This document shows, piece after piece, positions 40,188 to 50,187 of a DNA stretch of 64,000 nucleotides; position 1 is the first letter of the stretch; each line of letters begins with the position of its first letter. Below the pieces are notes generated by a model, which did not search any database, was not told the origin of the DNA, and was given only the letters and a program-made list of their open reading frames with translations. This stretch comes from Pseudomonadales bacterium (GTDB lineage: Bacteria > Pseudomonadota > Gammaproteobacteria > Pseudomonadales > Azotimanducaceae). The position numbers and the translations under genes are program-made. The DNA lies in contig JAEPOO010000001.1 in assembly GCA_017642855.1 (NCBI GenBank), positions 2,209,469 through 2,273,468 on the forward strand, in the 5' to 3' direction.

Positions 40188-42124
40188 GCCAGTGCCTCCT
40201 GCACTTGCAATGATGCTGCCCTTGCCCGCCGATATCTTTTGTCCAAAAGGGTCATGAAGCCGCCTAATGCGACCAGCAATCCGCCTAACCACACCCACCG
40301 CACGAGCGGCTTGACGTGCAAACGGATCGCCCAGGCACCCTCTCCAACAGGCTCGCCTAAAGCGATATAGATGTCCCTGAACAATCCAGGATCGATAGCG
40401 GCCTCTGTCATGACATTCTGCGCGACGGGGTAGAGGCGTTTCTCGGGGTAAAGATCGGCAACAAACTCTCCGTTTTTGCTTACTCTGAAAACACCCTGAT
40501 CCGACAAATAGTTGGGCCCCCGAACCTGCTCCACACCTTCAAACACAAACTCGTATTGTCCAAAGGAGAGTTTGTCACCCGCTTCCATTCGAACGTCTTT
40601 TCCCTCAGAGAGATAAACTGTCACGACAACGCCAAGGATCGCTATGGCGATCCCCGCATGCCCCAACAGCATGCCAAGGTAAGACGCATTAAAGATTTTG
40701 CCGCTGCGATAAACATGGCTTGCCAGAAGAAACAGAATCCAGAAGGCCAGAGTCTCGTAGCCGATCACTACCCAGTGCATGGCGCCGGAGACAACAAACC
40801 CTATACCCACGGCAACCACAGGTGAAAGCAGCAGCAACGGCCAGTGTTGCTCAAGAAGAAACACACTCGATGTCTTTCGCCATCTTGAAAATGGGCTAAC
40901 GACCATGGCGACGAATAGAAGGCTGACTATCGGCACAAATACCGCATTAAAGTAGGGCGGTCCCACTGAAATCTTTTTACCGTCAGTCATCACTTCATAG
41001 AGGAGCGGATAAAGCGTACCCAACAATACCGCAGCCGTCGCAACCACCAGGAGCAGATTATTGATCAGCAACATCGCCTCGCGTGACGTTGGCGTAAATG
41101 TTGCCGTGCTGCGAATCCCCGATGCCTTAACGGCATACAGCAGCAGTGACGAGCCAATGACCAACACAAGGAAAAACAGGATAAAAAGTCCTCTCGTGGG
41201 ATCAACGGCAAACGCATGCACTGATGTCAGCACTCCGGAGCGGACCAGAAACGCACCGAGTAAACTCAGGGAGAAGGCCGATATCGCGAGCAGTACCGTC
41301 CAACTCTTGAAGACACCACGTTTCTCGCTGGCGGCCAGCGAATGAATCAGTGCGGTGCCAACAAGCCAGGGCATAAAAGATGCGTTTTCAACCGGATCCC
41401 AGAACCACCAGCCACCCCAACCCAGTTCATAGTAAGCCCACCAACTGCCAAGCGTGATGCCTATCGTCAGAAAAGCCCAGGCAGCATTCGTCCAGGGCCT
41501 CGACCACCTCGCCCAGGCAGCATCTAGCCGTCCAGTCGTCAGAGTGGCAATCGCCAGTGCAAACGGGACCGCAAACCCAACGTAACCCATATACAACATC
41601 GGCGGATGCACGATCAGACCAAAATCCTGTAACAAGGGATTCAAGTCAGCACCATCCGGTGGATAGAAGGGCAAGTTCCTTTCAAATGGATTAGAGGTGA
41701 ATAACAGGAAGCTGACAAAGCCAATGCTTAATACACCCATGACCGAGAGGACTCTCGCTTTCATATCCAGCGTCAGGCTCCCACTGAACGTCGCCACCGC
41801 CAGAGTCCAGCCGGCCATAATCAGCGTCCATAAGAGAAATGAGCCTTCGTGTGCGCCCCAGATAGCAGACACTTTATATTGCAAAGGGAGCGCTGAATTA
41901 GAGTTGTTCGCAACGTAGCTGACACTGAAGTCATCTTGCAGAAAAGCGTATAGCAAACAAAAAAAACTGATCAGGATGAAAGTAAACAACCCGGCCGACA
42001 GTGAGCCAGCGGACTGCATTAAGAGTAAATTATTTCGATAGACGCCCACGGCAGGCAGCACGGCAAGTGCGAAACTTAAACCGAGCGCCAGCATCAGAGC
42101 GAAGTTACCGAACTCAGGAACCAT
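40184..42124 (-). CDS. ccmF: Heme lyase CcmF
   Basis: CcmF attaches heme b covalently to apocytochrome c. It is a large polytopic protein with the WWD-type heme motif [26 protein letters not shown] and conserved histidines in the membrane segments. The 646-aa length is standard. It overlaps ccmE upstream and ccmG downstream. Confidence 0.96.
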   Translation of the reverse strand: MVPEFGNFALMLALGLSFALAVLPAVGVYRNNLLLMQSAGSLSAGLFTFILISFFCLLYAFLQDDFSVSYVANNSNSALPLQYKVSAIWGAHEGSFLLWTLIMAGWTLAVATFSGSLTLDMKARVLSVMGVLSIGFVSFLLFTSNPFERNLPFYPPDGADLNPLLQDFGLIVHPPMLYMGYVGFAVPFALAIATLTTGRLDAAWARWSRPWTNAAWAFLTIGITLGSWWAYYELGWGGWWFWDPVENASFMPWLVGTALIHSLAASEKRGVFKSWTVLLAISAFSLSLLGAFLVRSGVLTSVHAFAVDPTRGLFILFFLVLVIGSSLLLYAVKASGIRSTATFTPTSREAMLLINNLLLVVATAAVLLGTLYPLLYEVMTDGKKISVGPPYFNAVFVPIVSLLFVAMVVSPFSRWRKTSSVFLLEQHWPLLLLSPVVAVGIGFVVSGAMHWVVIGYETLAFWILFLLASHVYRSGKIFNASYLGMLLGHAGIAIAILGVVVTVYLSEGKDVRMEAGDKLSFGQYEFVFEGVEQVRGPNYLSDQGVFRVSKNGEFVADLYPEKRLYPVAQNVMTEAAIDPGLFRDIYIALGEPVGEGAWAIRLHVKPLVRWVWLGGLLVALGGFMTLLDKRYRRARAASLQVQEALA

Positions 42125-42572
42125 CTTTTCTATGTGCCTCCTCTAGTGCCGCGGCCACCTCCGGTGGCATGTAGTTTTCGTCATGTTTCGCGAGCACTTC
42201 TTCAGCAACAAACACGCCTTCCTCATTCAACTGCCCGCGCGCAATGATTCCCTGCCCTTCCCTGAAAAGGTCCGGGAGAATGCCCTCGTATTCAATCGTA
42301 ACGTCAGCGTCTTTCATATCACTGACAACGAACCTCACCTTCAGACTTTCCGCGTCACGAACCACGCTCCCTTCGCTCACCATGCCACCGGCGCGGATCA
42401 TCCGATCGACCGGCGCCTCGCCTTTAGCGATCTGCTCAGGCGTGTAAAAAAGGTTTATGTTTTCGTTCAGCGCCATCAGCGCAAACGCTGTTGCTCCACC
42501 AACGGCAGCGACAAGAAACAGAACCAGCAGGAGCTGCTTTCTGCGATGTACTTTCATTGCACCGAATTTCAT
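42114..42572 (-). CDS. ccmE: Heme chaperone CcmE
   Basis: CcmE carries heme covalently to CcmF. An N-terminal membrane anchor ([23 protein letters not shown]) is followed by the OB-fold domain, and the heme-binding His is in [12 protein letters not shown], with the conserved Tyr four residues later. The start overlaps ccmD by 4 bp (ATGA). Confidence 0.96.
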   Translation of the reverse strand: MKFGAMKVHRRKQLLLVLFLVAAVGGATAFALMALNENINLFYTPEQIAKGEAPVDRMIRAGGMVSEGSVVRDAESLKVRFVVSDMKDADVTIEYEGILPDLFREGQGIIARGQLNEEGVFVAEEVLAKHDENYMPPEVAAALEEAHRKDGS

Positions 42573-42769
42573 GAAGCCTCTCCCCCGTCAGGGTGGTGCG
42601 CATTGTGTCTCTTTGCCTGTGCCCTGGTGGCTGACACGATTCGACGACACGACCACTTTGGCCACCAAAGGTTCGCGAGTAGAACGATAAAGGTAATGCC
42701 GTAAGCTGCCCAGATGAACAGACCGTGACCATCCATGTGCAGAAATGCCTCAAAGGAATCAAATCTCAC
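42569..42769 (-). CDS. ccmD: Heme exporter protein CcmD
   Basis: CcmD is a small single-span protein needed for release of holo-CcmE from the CcmABC complex. The 66-aa sequence has the usual [18 protein letters not shown] motif before one hydrophobic segment and a basic cytoplasmic tail. It overlaps ccmC by 4 bp. Confidence 0.92.
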   Translation of the reverse strand: MRFDSFEAFLHMDGHGLFIWAAYGITFIVLLANLWWPKWSCRRIVSATRAQAKRHNAHHPDGGEAS

Positions 42770-43503
42770 CGTTCAGCCACCCAGGTCCGAACCCACTCGG
42801 TGTTCTGCTCTCGAACCAGAATTTCATTGCGCAGCCGCATGAACCAGACCGTGAAGAAGAACAGGTAATAACCGATCACCATCACCAGCAAGGGCAACCA
42901 CATCTCCATCGGCATAGCCGGTTTTTCGCTAAGGGTAAAACTCGCTGGCTGATGCAGGGTGTACCACCAGTCAACGGAATACTTGATGATCGGCAGATTC
43001 ACCACGCCAACAACCGACAAAATTGCGCAGGCACGCCCTGCCTGTTCACGCCCTTCCATCGCTGACCGAAGCGCCATAACGCCCAGGTAGAGAAAGAACA
43101 ACACCAGGGTCGAGGTGAGACGTGCGTCCCAGACCCACCAGGTTCCCCAGGTCGGTTTGCCCCAGATGGCGCCTGTGACAAGTGCTAGAAAGGTGATAGA
43201 CGCACCCAGCGGTGCGACCGCCGTCATCGCCATATCCGCCAGCTTGATTCGCCAAACCAGAAACACCATTGCCGCGCCGGCCATCATCATGTAACCGGAC
43301 TGGGCAAGAATCGCTGCTGGCACATGGATATACATGATGCGCACGGTATTACCCTGCTGATAGTCGGGGGGAACAAAAAGCAGCGCCCAGGCGCTCCCCG
43401 CTAGCAGCAGCCCAATGGACAGGGCAAGCAGCCAGGGATGCCAGTTGGACGTCATCGCAAAAAACGTTCGCGGTGAGCCCAGCCGATGGAACCAGTTCAA
43501 CAT
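42766..43503 (-). CDS. ccmC: Heme transporter CcmC
   Basis: CcmC loads heme on CcmE. Six membrane segments and the WWD-domain motif WGTWWVWDARLTS are visible, with flanking conserved histidines. The 245-aa size is normal. A 68-bp gap separates it from ccmB, the longest in the operon. Confidence 0.95.
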   Translation of the reverse strand: MLNWFHRLGSPRTFFAMTSNWHPWLLALSIGLLLAGSAWALLFVPPDYQQGNTVRIMYIHVPAAILAQSGYMMMAGAAMVFLVWRIKLADMAMTAVAPLGASITFLALVTGAIWGKPTWGTWWVWDARLTSTLVLFFLYLGVMALRSAMEGREQAGRACAILSVVGVVNLPIIKYSVDWWYTLHQPASFTLSEKPAMPMEMWLPLLVMVIGYYLFFFTVWFMRLRNEILVREQNTEWVRTWVAER

Positions 43504-43571
43504 GTTTTTCAGATCAAGGAGGCGAATCTCAGTGACCGCAGATTATAGCAGAGTGTGCACGACATCCGTGG

Positions 43572-44240
43572 TCACTCATCGACGGACAAATGCAGCGCTG
43601 CACTGGTCGCGAGGGGAGCCAGCGCCAGGGAAAGCAGAAGGACCGCAAGCAGCCAGTAGATGTAACCTGACACATCACTCCCAGACAGGGCTGCCTGAAC
43701 CATGGCGGTCGCCAGGATCAGCACCGGAACATACAAAGGCAAAATCAGAATCGTCACCAAAAGCCCACCTCGCGGAAGACCCACCGTGAGTGCCGCGCCA
43801 ATGGATCCGACCAGGCTGAGCGTGGGCGATACCAGGAGCAGCGACAAAGCCAATGTCCATATGCCGTCCACCTCAAGAAACAGCACTAATCCAACAATCG
43901 GCATCAGAACAACCAGTGGCAGACCGGCGATCAGCCAATGGGCGAAGACCTTGGCAAGCGTCAATACCATCAGGGATTGGCCTGACAAAACCACCTGCTC
44001 AAGGCTGCCGTCGTCAAAGTCTGAACGAAACAGCAAATCCATCGACATCAACGTGGCAAGAAGCGCTGCCACCCAGACAATGCCTGGAGCGACCAGACTC
44101 AGCTGGTCAGGGGAAGGACCAATACCCAGCGGGAACAAGCTGATGACCACAGCAAAGAAGACTAAAGGGTTCAACACTTCCGATGGTCTTCGGAAATGTA
44201 CCCTGAGATCTCGTGTCATGCTGGCGAAAAAAAATCTCAT
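43572..44240 (-). CDS. ccmB: Heme exporter subunit CcmB
   Basis: CcmB is the membrane subunit of the CcmAB ATPase that drives release of holo-CcmE. The 222-aa protein starts RDLRVHFRRPSEVLNPLVFFAVVISLFPLGIGP, a clear CcmB signature, and has six hydrophobic segments. It overlaps ccmA by 4 bp. Confidence 0.94.
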   Translation of the reverse strand: MRFFFASMTRDLRVHFRRPSEVLNPLVFFAVVISLFPLGIGPSPDQLSLVAPGIVWVAALLATLMSMDLLFRSDFDDGSLEQVVLSGQSLMVLTLAKVFAHWLIAGLPLVVLMPIVGLVLFLEVDGIWTLALSLLLVSPTLSLVGSIGAALTVGLPRGGLLVTILILPLYVPVLILATAMVQAALSGSDVSGYIYWLLAVLLLSLALAPLATSAALHLSVDE

Positions 44241-44818
44241 CCCAAGCTCACCGTGCTTAACGGCCGATCTACCGGAACCGACTGGTGGCTGGAGAGTATG
44301 ATCGAGCCTCCGTCATCCAGATGTTCGCTCATCCTGGCGGTGAGGAATTCGAGACCACGATCGTCAATGGCACTCAGTGGTTCATCCATCACCCAACACG
44401 CGTTGGGGCAAAGCAAAAATTGCGATAGCGCAACTCTCTTACGTTGCCCCTCAGAGAGTCGACCACAAGGGACGTCCTCATATCCTTCAAGCCGAAGCTT
44501 ACTGAGCGTTTCTCCCAGCAGCTCTGAATCGAGAGAAACATTCCTCAAACCCGCCAACCACTGCAGATTCTCCAGGACCGACAGAGAGGACTTCACGCCG
44601 GCCTTGTGTCCGAGGTAGAGCGGCGCTTCATTGAGTTGCCAGTCGACGTCACCCTCATAACCCGTGTACAGCCCGACCAGGCAACGCAGCAACGTACTTT
44701 TGCCGCTCCCGTTGGCACCTACCACCTGGAGCAGCTCTCCTGACGCCACGGAAAAAGACAGAGACGAGAACAACGGCCTCTGATCGCGTGTACACGACAG
44801 TTCTTTTACCCGAAGCAT
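44237..44818 (-). CDS. ccmA: Heme exporter ATP-binding protein CcmA
   Basis: This is the ATPase of the cytochrome c maturation complex. Walker A is GANGSGKST, the signature is LSEGQRKRVALSQ and Walker B is CWVMDEPLSAID. I trimmed the start to the ATG at 44818 (MLRVKELSC), since the upstream in-frame extension overlaps the candidate promoter and does not fit the family. It is the first gene of the ccm operon. Confidence 0.93.
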   Translation of the reverse strand: MLRVKELSCTRDQRPLFSSLSFSVASGELLQVVGANGSGKSTLLRCLVGLYTGYEGDVDWQLNEAPLYLGHKAGVKSSLSVLENLQWLAGLRNVSLDSELLGETLSKLRLEGYEDVPCGRLSEGQRKRVALSQFLLCPNACWVMDEPLSAIDDRGLEFLTARMSEHLDDGGSIILSSHQSVPVDRPLSTVSLG

Positions 44819-44839
44819 AATGAAAGCCAAAAAGGGGCG

Positions 44840-44866
44840 ATTATAGCAGGCGGGATTCGTGTACAA
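44840..44866 (-). promoter_or_regulatory. Candidate promoter of the ccm operon
   Basis: On the minus strand a perfect TATAAT (44845-44840) lies 22 nt upstream of the ccmA ATG, with TTGTAC (44866-44861) ahead of it. The 15-bp spacer is shorter than the optimal 17. The region also carries the 5' side of the divergent rdgC gene. Confidence 0.4.
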
Positions 44867-44876
44867 TCGCGCGCCT

Positions 44877-45767
44877 ATGATTTTCAAGAATGCCCATATC
44901 TATCGCCTGACAGAATCTTTTAATCTGTCCGGAGAACAACTCATCGATTTGCTTGGCGAGCACGCCTTCACGCCCTGTACCGGGGCACGACCTTCCTCTT
45001 TCGGGTGGGTCGCACCTGTTGCCGAAGGCGAGCTGGTTCACGAGCTCTCAGGCTGCTTCCTTCTTTGCGCAAAACGCGAGGATAAAGTCGTTCCTTCCAG
45101 TGCACTCGCTGACATCATGGCGGAGAAAATTGCCCGCCTGGAATCCATGGAAGACAGACCGATACGCGCCAAAGAAAAACAGCGACTTAAGGAAGATGCA
45201 CTGGCTGAGCTCCTGCCGCGAGCCCTGCCTAAGTCCAAGCAAATTTATGGATACATCAACCACGCCGAAGACCTGATGGTGATTGATACCGCGTCGTCAC
45301 CAGAAGCGGAAATGTTCCTGACCTGCCTGCGTGAAACCCTGGGGTCCCTCAAGGTTGTGCCACCTCAGGTTAGGTCGACGCCAACAGACATCTTCACGCA
45401 CTGGTTACGCAGCCGAAAGCTGCCGGACAACTTCTCCTTCGGTGATCAGTGCGACCTGATGGACCCAGAGGACAACAGCGCTGTGAGCTGCCGAAGACAG
45501 GATCTCAACACCAGCGAGGTTCGGGCGCACCTGGATGCCGGGAAGACCTGTTCACGAATTTCCGTGATCTGGCATGGTGACTTGAAAGTCACCATCGATA
45601 AGGATCTGGTGCTCCGTCAGTTAAAAGTGTTGTCCAGCGATGACCTGACGGAAGAAGACATCGATCCGATCGCGCAACTGGATGCGGCGTTCGTGAACAT
45701 GTCGCTGGAGCTCTCGCGCTTCCTGCCTGAACTGTTCAGCGCAATGGGTGGGGAGTCTCGAGAATAG
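44877..45767 (+). CDS. rdgC: Recombination-associated protein RdgC
   Basis: RdgC is a ring-shaped DNA-binding protein that modulates RecA. The start MIFKNAHIYRLTESFNLSGEQL and the motifs FTPC, FGWVAP, LLPRALPKSKQIYGYI and the late RRQDLNTSEVRAHLDAGKTC match the family. I use the ATG at 44877; the GTG at 44859 would add six residues. Divergent from ccmA; the following SDR starts directly at its stop codon. Confidence 0.93.
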   Translation: MIFKNAHIYRLTESFNLSGEQLIDLLGEHAFTPCTGARPSSFGWVAPVAEGELVHELSGCFLLCAKREDKVVPSSALADIMAEKIARLESMEDRPIRAKEKQRLKEDALAELLPRALPKSKQIYGYINHAEDLMVIDTASSPEAEMFLTCLRETLGSLKVVPPQVRSTPTDIFTHWLRSRKLPDNFSFGDQCDLMDPEDNSAVSCRRQDLNTSEVRAHLDAGKTCSRISVIWHGDLKVTIDKDLVLRQLKVLSSDDLTEEDIDPIAQLDAAFVNMSLELSRFLPELFSAMGGESRE

Positions 45768-46589
45768 ATGGCCATTACCAGTTACAAGGGCAAAGTTGCC
45801 GCCATTACCGGCGCGGGTTCCGGAATGGGCCAATGGCTGGCCATTCTTCTCTCACGGGCTGGGTGTCACGTCGCTGTTTCAGATGTCAATCAGACAACGC
45901 TCAACGAAACACTGAAGCGCCTTGATGCGTCAATCAACGCAACCTCCCATGTGGTTGATGTCTCGGACCGAAGTGCCATGGAGGCGTTTGCTGCCGAGGT
46001 GAACGAAAGACATGGTGGCATCAACATGATCTTCAACAATGCCGGCGTCTCAGTGACCGGGCTTGCCGAGCAGATGCCTTACGAAGACATCGAATGGTTG
46101 ATGAACATTAACTTCTGGGGCGTCGTCTACGGGTGCAAATCGTTTCTGCCCTTCCTTCAGGAAGCCGATGAGGCCGCTGTCGTGAACACCTCATCTATTT
46201 TTGGCACCATTGCTGTTCCCAGCCAGAGCGCTTACAACGCGTCGAAGTTCGCGGTGAAGGGTTACACCTTTGCGCTTCGCAGTGAACTGGCCGATTCACA
46301 CATCGGCGTAAGCTGCGTTCAACCTGGAGGCGTGAAAACCAATATTGTCGCTTCTTCACGGTACATTCCGGTAGACAATGAGTCGGAGACTAAAGAAGAC
46401 CTGACGCAAACTTTTGAGCAAATGGCGCGGAAAACACCTGAGGAGGCTGCACAGATCATTCTGGATGGTGTCCTGAAAAACAAGGCTCGTATTCTCGTCG
46501 GCAAGGATGCCCGAGTGATCTCTTGGATCGAAAAATGGGCACCTACCGGATATCTGCGAATCCTTCAGGCTCTGATTAATCGCCGGTAA
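45768..46589 (+). CDS. Short-chain dehydrogenase/reductase
   Basis: This is an NAD(P)-dependent SDR with the cofactor motif TGAGSGMG at residues about 14-21, NNAGVSVTG, and the catalytic Ser/Tyr-x-x-x-Lys site (TSSIFG and YNASKFAVKG). The substrate is unknown. Its ATG abuts the rdgC stop and the GST-like gene begins 5 bp after its own stop, so these form one transcription unit. Confidence 0.88.
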   Translation: MAITSYKGKVAAITGAGSGMGQWLAILLSRAGCHVAVSDVNQTTLNETLKRLDASINATSHVVDVSDRSAMEAFAAEVNERHGGINMIFNNAGVSVTGLAEQMPYEDIEWLMNINFWGVVYGCKSFLPFLQEADEAAVVNTSSIFGTIAVPSQSAYNASKFAVKGYTFALRSELADSHIGVSCVQPGGVKTNIVASSRYIPVDNESETKEDLTQTFEQMARKTPEEAAQIILDGVLKNKARILVGKDARVISWIEKWAPTGYLRILQALINRR

Positions 46590-46594
46590 TCACC

Positions 46595-47704
46595 ATGAAA
46601 CCAGTGACCCTGTTCGCGAGTTCACATTCCCTATACTCTGGCCGAGCCCGGAGCTACCTGATCAAAGCAGCCATTCCTTTCGAAGAATCTTTTTTCAGCA
46701 CCCCTCACTACATGCAGGACGTACTGCCGAAAGCCGGGAACCGTCAAGGGATGCCGACCCTGGCGCTTACGGACGGAACGGTGATCCGCGACGGCGCAGC
46801 CATCATCGATTACTTCGAATCCGAAAGCGGAAATGTTTTTTCTCCGGCCTCGCCAAAGCAGCAGATTCTCAGTCGATTATTCGATGTGATTGGCGCTGAA
46901 GGTTTACTCAGACCGGCAATGCACTACCGCTGGAACTTTGATGAGCAAAACCTCGCGTTTCTTTTCCAGCATTTCAGCGCGTTATTGCCCAGGGAGATGC
47001 AGGAATACACCGAGAAGATGATGAACAGCATGCGGGAAGCTGGCAGAAACTTCGGCGTTGTACCCGATACATTTGAGCTGGTTGAGTCGCTTTACGAGAC
47101 TGCGTTGCTGAAAATGAACAACCACTTCGCAGAAGTGCCTTACCTGCTGGGTGGCAAACCCTGCATCGGCGACTTCGGATTACTTGCGCCCATGTATGCG
47201 CACCTGGGTCGTGATCCGAAACCGCTTTCCCTCATGCAAGCCACGGCCATCAATGTTTTTCGCTGGGTTGAGCGCATGAATCGGCCAGGCCCGGACAAAG
47301 CTGAGTTCGTTGAGATGCCGGCAGATTATCTACCCGGGGATGAGATACCCGAAACGCTGATCGAACTGCTGCGACATCTCGCCATCGACTTTCTGCCGGA
47401 AACACAAGCTGCGGCAGATACCATCAATCAATGGTTGGCAGACAACAACGTCGAACCTGGCACCACCGCAGAGCGAGCCGTGGGTTTCGCTGACTTCGAA
47501 ATAGAAGGAACACCCCTCAGAGCGATCGCTCAACCCTACCGCTTCTATCTGTTAGCAAGGCTTCAGAATCTCTTCCAAACGTTGTCTGAGGAGGACCAGG
47601 TGGACGTTAGCGCAATGCTTGCAAACGCCGGTCTGGAAGAAATCCTTGAGCTAAGACTGACGCGTGACATTGGCCGGCAGGGCAATCTTGAGGTGTGGCT
47701 CTAA
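46595..47704 (+). CDS. Glutathione S-transferase family protein (long form)
   Basis: The first 80 residues are a thioredoxin-like GST N-domain (VTLFASSHSLYSGRARSYL, with GMPTLALTDGTVIRDGAAIIDYFE) and the next 150 form an all-helical C-domain. The protein is 369 aa, about 130-150 longer than usual; the extra C-terminal part (IDFLPETQAAADTINQW and onward) is unassigned. It may work with the adjacent SDR on a thiol-linked substrate (inference). Confidence 0.78.
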   Translation: MKPVTLFASSHSLYSGRARSYLIKAAIPFEESFFSTPHYMQDVLPKAGNRQGMPTLALTDGTVIRDGAAIIDYFESESGNVFSPASPKQQILSRLFDVIGAEGLLRPAMHYRWNFDEQNLAFLFQHFSALLPREMQEYTEKMMNSMREAGRNFGVVPDTFELVESLYETALLKMNNHFAEVPYLLGGKPCIGDFGLLAPMYAHLGRDPKPLSLMQATAINVFRWVERMNRPGPDKAEFVEMPADYLPGDEIPETLIELLRHLAIDFLPETQAAADTINQWLADNNVEPGTTAERAVGFADFEIEGTPLRAIAQPYRFYLLARLQNLFQTLSEEDQVDVSAMLANAGLEEILELRLTRDIGRQGNLEVWL

Positions 47705-47710
47705 CTTCGT

Positions 47711-48301
47711 TCAGATCGCGCCATCGGATCGCTCGCCGGACGCTGGTTCGTCCAGTGGTTCATAGCGGAATCGTTGCCCGCCTATCGCGGCTTCGTACAT
47801 CAGGCCACCAAGCGGATGAACAAATACCGCCATGCCTTTGTTATAACCATATTCAACCTGGTTGGTCGAGGAAGGGCCCGTACCCGCACTGGCTGATGCG
47901 CCCGTTGTGCCCGCCTGCGCATGAGCACCCAGGGTAACGACCACCGCTGATGCTGTTGCGTCGAACTCAAAGCGACCGCTGGTAAACTCATCAAAAGCAC
48001 GTTTGTCCTGCAGAAAAACCATCTGGCTGAATGCCTGGCCACCCATCTGGAAGCCAAAACTCAGCTTCGCGATGGTGACTTTCCCCACCACATCACCGGA
48101 CTGGTAGAGCCGTCCTTTACCGTATGAACCACCGACAACAAAGCCACCCTTGCCCACCGTTGGGAAAACCGCATATCCGTAAGCATGATCAAAAAATGGC
48201 TTTAGTTCGGGCGCAGATTCGAACACGTCCAGCGTGCCATCGTAGGTATCCGCCTTCGCGACAGATATCGACAGAAGTAGAGCCAGAAAAAGTCTAAGCA
48301 T
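47711..48301 (-). CDS. SYLF/YSC84-domain exported protein
   Basis: This is a secreted lipid-binding-type protein. Trimming to the ATG at 48301 gives a clean signal peptide (MLRLFLALLLSISVAKA). The SYLF-domain signatures are AYGYAVFPTVGKGGFVVGGSYGKGRLY and FGFQMGGQAFSQMVFL, then ASAGTG and a late GLMYEAAIGGQRF. Bacterial members are mostly uncharacterised and periplasmic. It is convergent with the GST-like gene. Confidence 0.85.
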   Translation of the reverse strand: MLRLFLALLLSISVAKADTYDGTLDVFESAPELKPFFDHAYGYAVFPTVGKGGFVVGGSYGKGRLYQSGDVVGKVTIAKLSFGFQMGGQAFSQMVFLQDKRAFDEFTSGRFEFDATASAVVVTLGAHAQAGTTGASASAGTGPSSTNQVEYGYNKGMAVFVHPLGGLMYEAAIGGQRFRYEPLDEPASGERSDGAI

Positions 48302-48351
48302 AATGGTTGTTCTTACCTGAAGTTGCTTACTGCCCATAGTTTAAACCCGAT

Positions 48352-49002
48352 TTATGAATGCACCTTGAATGACAGACTCGGCAATCCAGCAACGCTCGCA
48401 TCAACTTTGTCACCAACTTCCACGGGACCCACGCCTGCAGGCGTCCCGGTATAAATGAGATCTCCGGGTCCGAGGGCAAATAGTTCCGAGAGTCGATCAA
48501 TAATCTCAGGGATTTTCCAGATCATCTGGTTCACGTTCCCTGATTGCCTGACCTCTCCATTGATAGACAACTCAATAGGCGCCTCGTTCAGAACAGATGC
48601 ATTCGGTTGGATGGCACCACAGGGCGCAGCATGCACAAAGGATTTGCCGGCTTCCCATGGTCGACTCTTGTCCTTGGCTTCTCCCTGCAGATCCCGCCGG
48701 GTCATATCGACACCGACCGCATAGCCAAAAATGCCGTCATCGCCCATCGCAACGACCAGTTCCACCTCATGATGCAGGTCACTGGTGAATTTCGGATAAG
48801 TCATGGGTGCATCGTCAGCGAGAATCGCAAAAGGCGGTTTAATGAAGAAGAAAGGTGGTTCCCGGTCGGGGTCACCGCCCATCTCGACGGCGTGGTCCGC
48901 ATAATTTCGACCCACACAAAAAATATTGTTCACCGGAAACCGGAGGGCGGAGCCTGATACCGGCAATGTCGAATCCGGGATTTTATCAAGTATCAAAGCC
49001 AT
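48352..49002 (-). CDS. Fumarylacetoacetate hydrolase-family protein
   Basis: The 216-aa protein is a FAH-fold hydrolase/decarboxylase like YcgM and FAHD1 (acylpyruvate hydrolase or oxaloacetate decarboxylase). It contains NIFCVGRNYADHAVEMG, FIKPPFAI, HHEVELVVAMG (metal-ligand Glu residues) and GDLIYTGTPAGVGPV. It starts 15 bp after the YidC-like gene on the same strand, perhaps co-transcribed. Confidence 0.87.
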   Translation of the reverse strand: MALILDKIPDSTLPVSGSALRFPVNNIFCVGRNYADHAVEMGGDPDREPPFFFIKPPFAILADDAPMTYPKFTSDLHHEVELVVAMGDDGIFGYAVGVDMTRRDLQGEAKDKSRPWEAGKSFVHAAPCGAIQPNASVLNEAPIELSINGEVRQSGNVNQMIWKIPEIIDRLSELFALGPGDLIYTGTPAGVGPVEVGDKVDASVAGLPSLSFKVHS

Positions 49003-49017
49003 GACAGAACCTCGCTC

Positions 49018-50187
49018 CTAGCGTTTCAAATAATATTCCGCGAGCTGTTGCAGCATCTGGAAGAAGTTACTGGCAAACCAGTACAGCACCAGTGCTGCTG
49101 GAAATGAATAGAAAAACACAAAAAAGAGCAGCGCCATGCCATAGAGACTGCCAGTCGATATCTCAGCATCTGTGGTGAGACCCGCCACCCAGGTCGACAG
49201 AATCGTTGTCAGTGCCATCATCCACGGAAGAAGATTGAAGTAGCCACCGAAAAATGGCAGATCAACACCGAGGCCAAAAAGTCGGTCAGACAGCGACAGG
49301 TCAGAGATCCAAAGAAAAGCCTGGTCCCGTAACACGCTCATTTCGCCGATCACAGAGAACAGAGCGATCAAAATTGGAATCTGGATAAACAGACCAAGCA
49401 TGCCTTTAAAAGGCGCCAGGTGGTCATAGCTTTCATCTTCATAAAGCGCGACCATTTTTTCACTCAGCTCGATACCGGTGGCCGTTCGCTTAAGCTCTTC
49501 AACTTTTGGCGCCATGCGAGCCTGCTGCTCGATCGCTTTTCGCTGGTAGTCCATCGAAATCTTGGTGACAGGAATGGTAAATATCCGCACAAGCAACGCC
49601 AATAATATAATCGCTAAACCCCACGAGCCGCTGACTAGATGCAGAGATACAAGCGCCGACCAGATCAACTGACACAAAGCTCTAAAGGGCGCCCACATAC
49701 CAAAAAGCAGTGCCTCTCCGAGACCGAGCGTTTCAAGCTTGGGCTTATCTCTGAGTCCGGAATAACGGTGCAGAGCCACCTGAGATGCCGAGGGTGAACC
49801 GGGTATGAGCTTCAGCCGGACCTGATTCTCTGATGCTTCGTCAATCACCACCTCCCAATCTGGTGCGACGATCTTAACGGCTTCCAATTCGTATCGATTC
49901 TGCCAACCGAACCAAACACCACCATCCGATGCCCCGTCATCTGCCAAAGGGATCTCAAAGAAACTCAACTGCTCGTAAAGATCGCTGCCGTAACCACCCA
50001 GCTCATCAACAAAGGGAGAAAGACCGGTGGAGAATGTCAGATCCAATGTTTCAGTGACTTCGCAACTGCCGCGGATCACATCGACGTCTGAATCATAAGA
50101 GGAAGCCTCGAACTGAGCCGACCGTATTTCTTGTATTCCCCGCGCTTCGGACCAGGAAACGTGACAGGACTCTCCTGTGAGCTTCAC
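49018..50187 (-). CDS. Short YidC/Oxa1-family membrane protein insertase paralogue
   Basis: The C-terminal 210 residues match the YidC core: SGSWGLAIILLALLVRIFTIPVTK with the conserved membrane Arg, a cytoplasmic helical pair, IQIPILIALFSVI, and PAALVLYWFASNFFQMLQQ. The periplasmic N-part is about 150 residues, half that of canonical YidC (about 330), and holds two Cys in the first 45 residues. The rpmH/rnpA/mnmE context of housekeeping YidC is absent, so this is a paralogue dedicated to the neighbouring envelope genes (inference). The listed GTG start removes a likely signal peptide: see the upstream candidate start entry. A true N-terminus at 50250 is plausible. Confidence 0.82.
   Translation of the reverse strand: MKLTGESCHVSWSEARGIQEIRSAQFEASSYDSDVDVIRGSCEVTETLDLTFSTGLSPFVDELGGYGSDLYEQLSFFEIPLADDGASDGGVWFGWQNRYELEAVKIVAPDWEVVIDEASENQVRLKLIPGSPSASQVALHRYSGLRDKPKLETLGLGEALLFGMWAPFRALCQLIWSALVSLHLVSGSWGLAIILLALLVRIFTIPVTKISMDYQRKAIEQQARMAPKVEELKRTATGIELSEKMVALYEDESYDHLAPFKGMLGLFIQIPILIALFSVIGEMSVLRDQAFLWISDLSLSDRLFGLGVDLPFFGGYFNLLPWMMALTTILSTWVAGLTTDAEISTGSLYGMALLFFVFFYSFPAALVLYWFASNFFQMLQQLAEYYLKR

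Noticed and set aside
43702..44301. 199-aa frame antisense to ccmB and ccmA
   Set aside because: Ser/Arg/Thr-rich shadow of the ccm genes, with no signal or domain.
49018..50187. YidC-like gene as the housekeeping insertase
   Set aside because: It lacks the rpmH-rnpA-yidD-mnmE neighbours and half of the periplasmic domain, so a second, canonical yidC is expected elsewhere.
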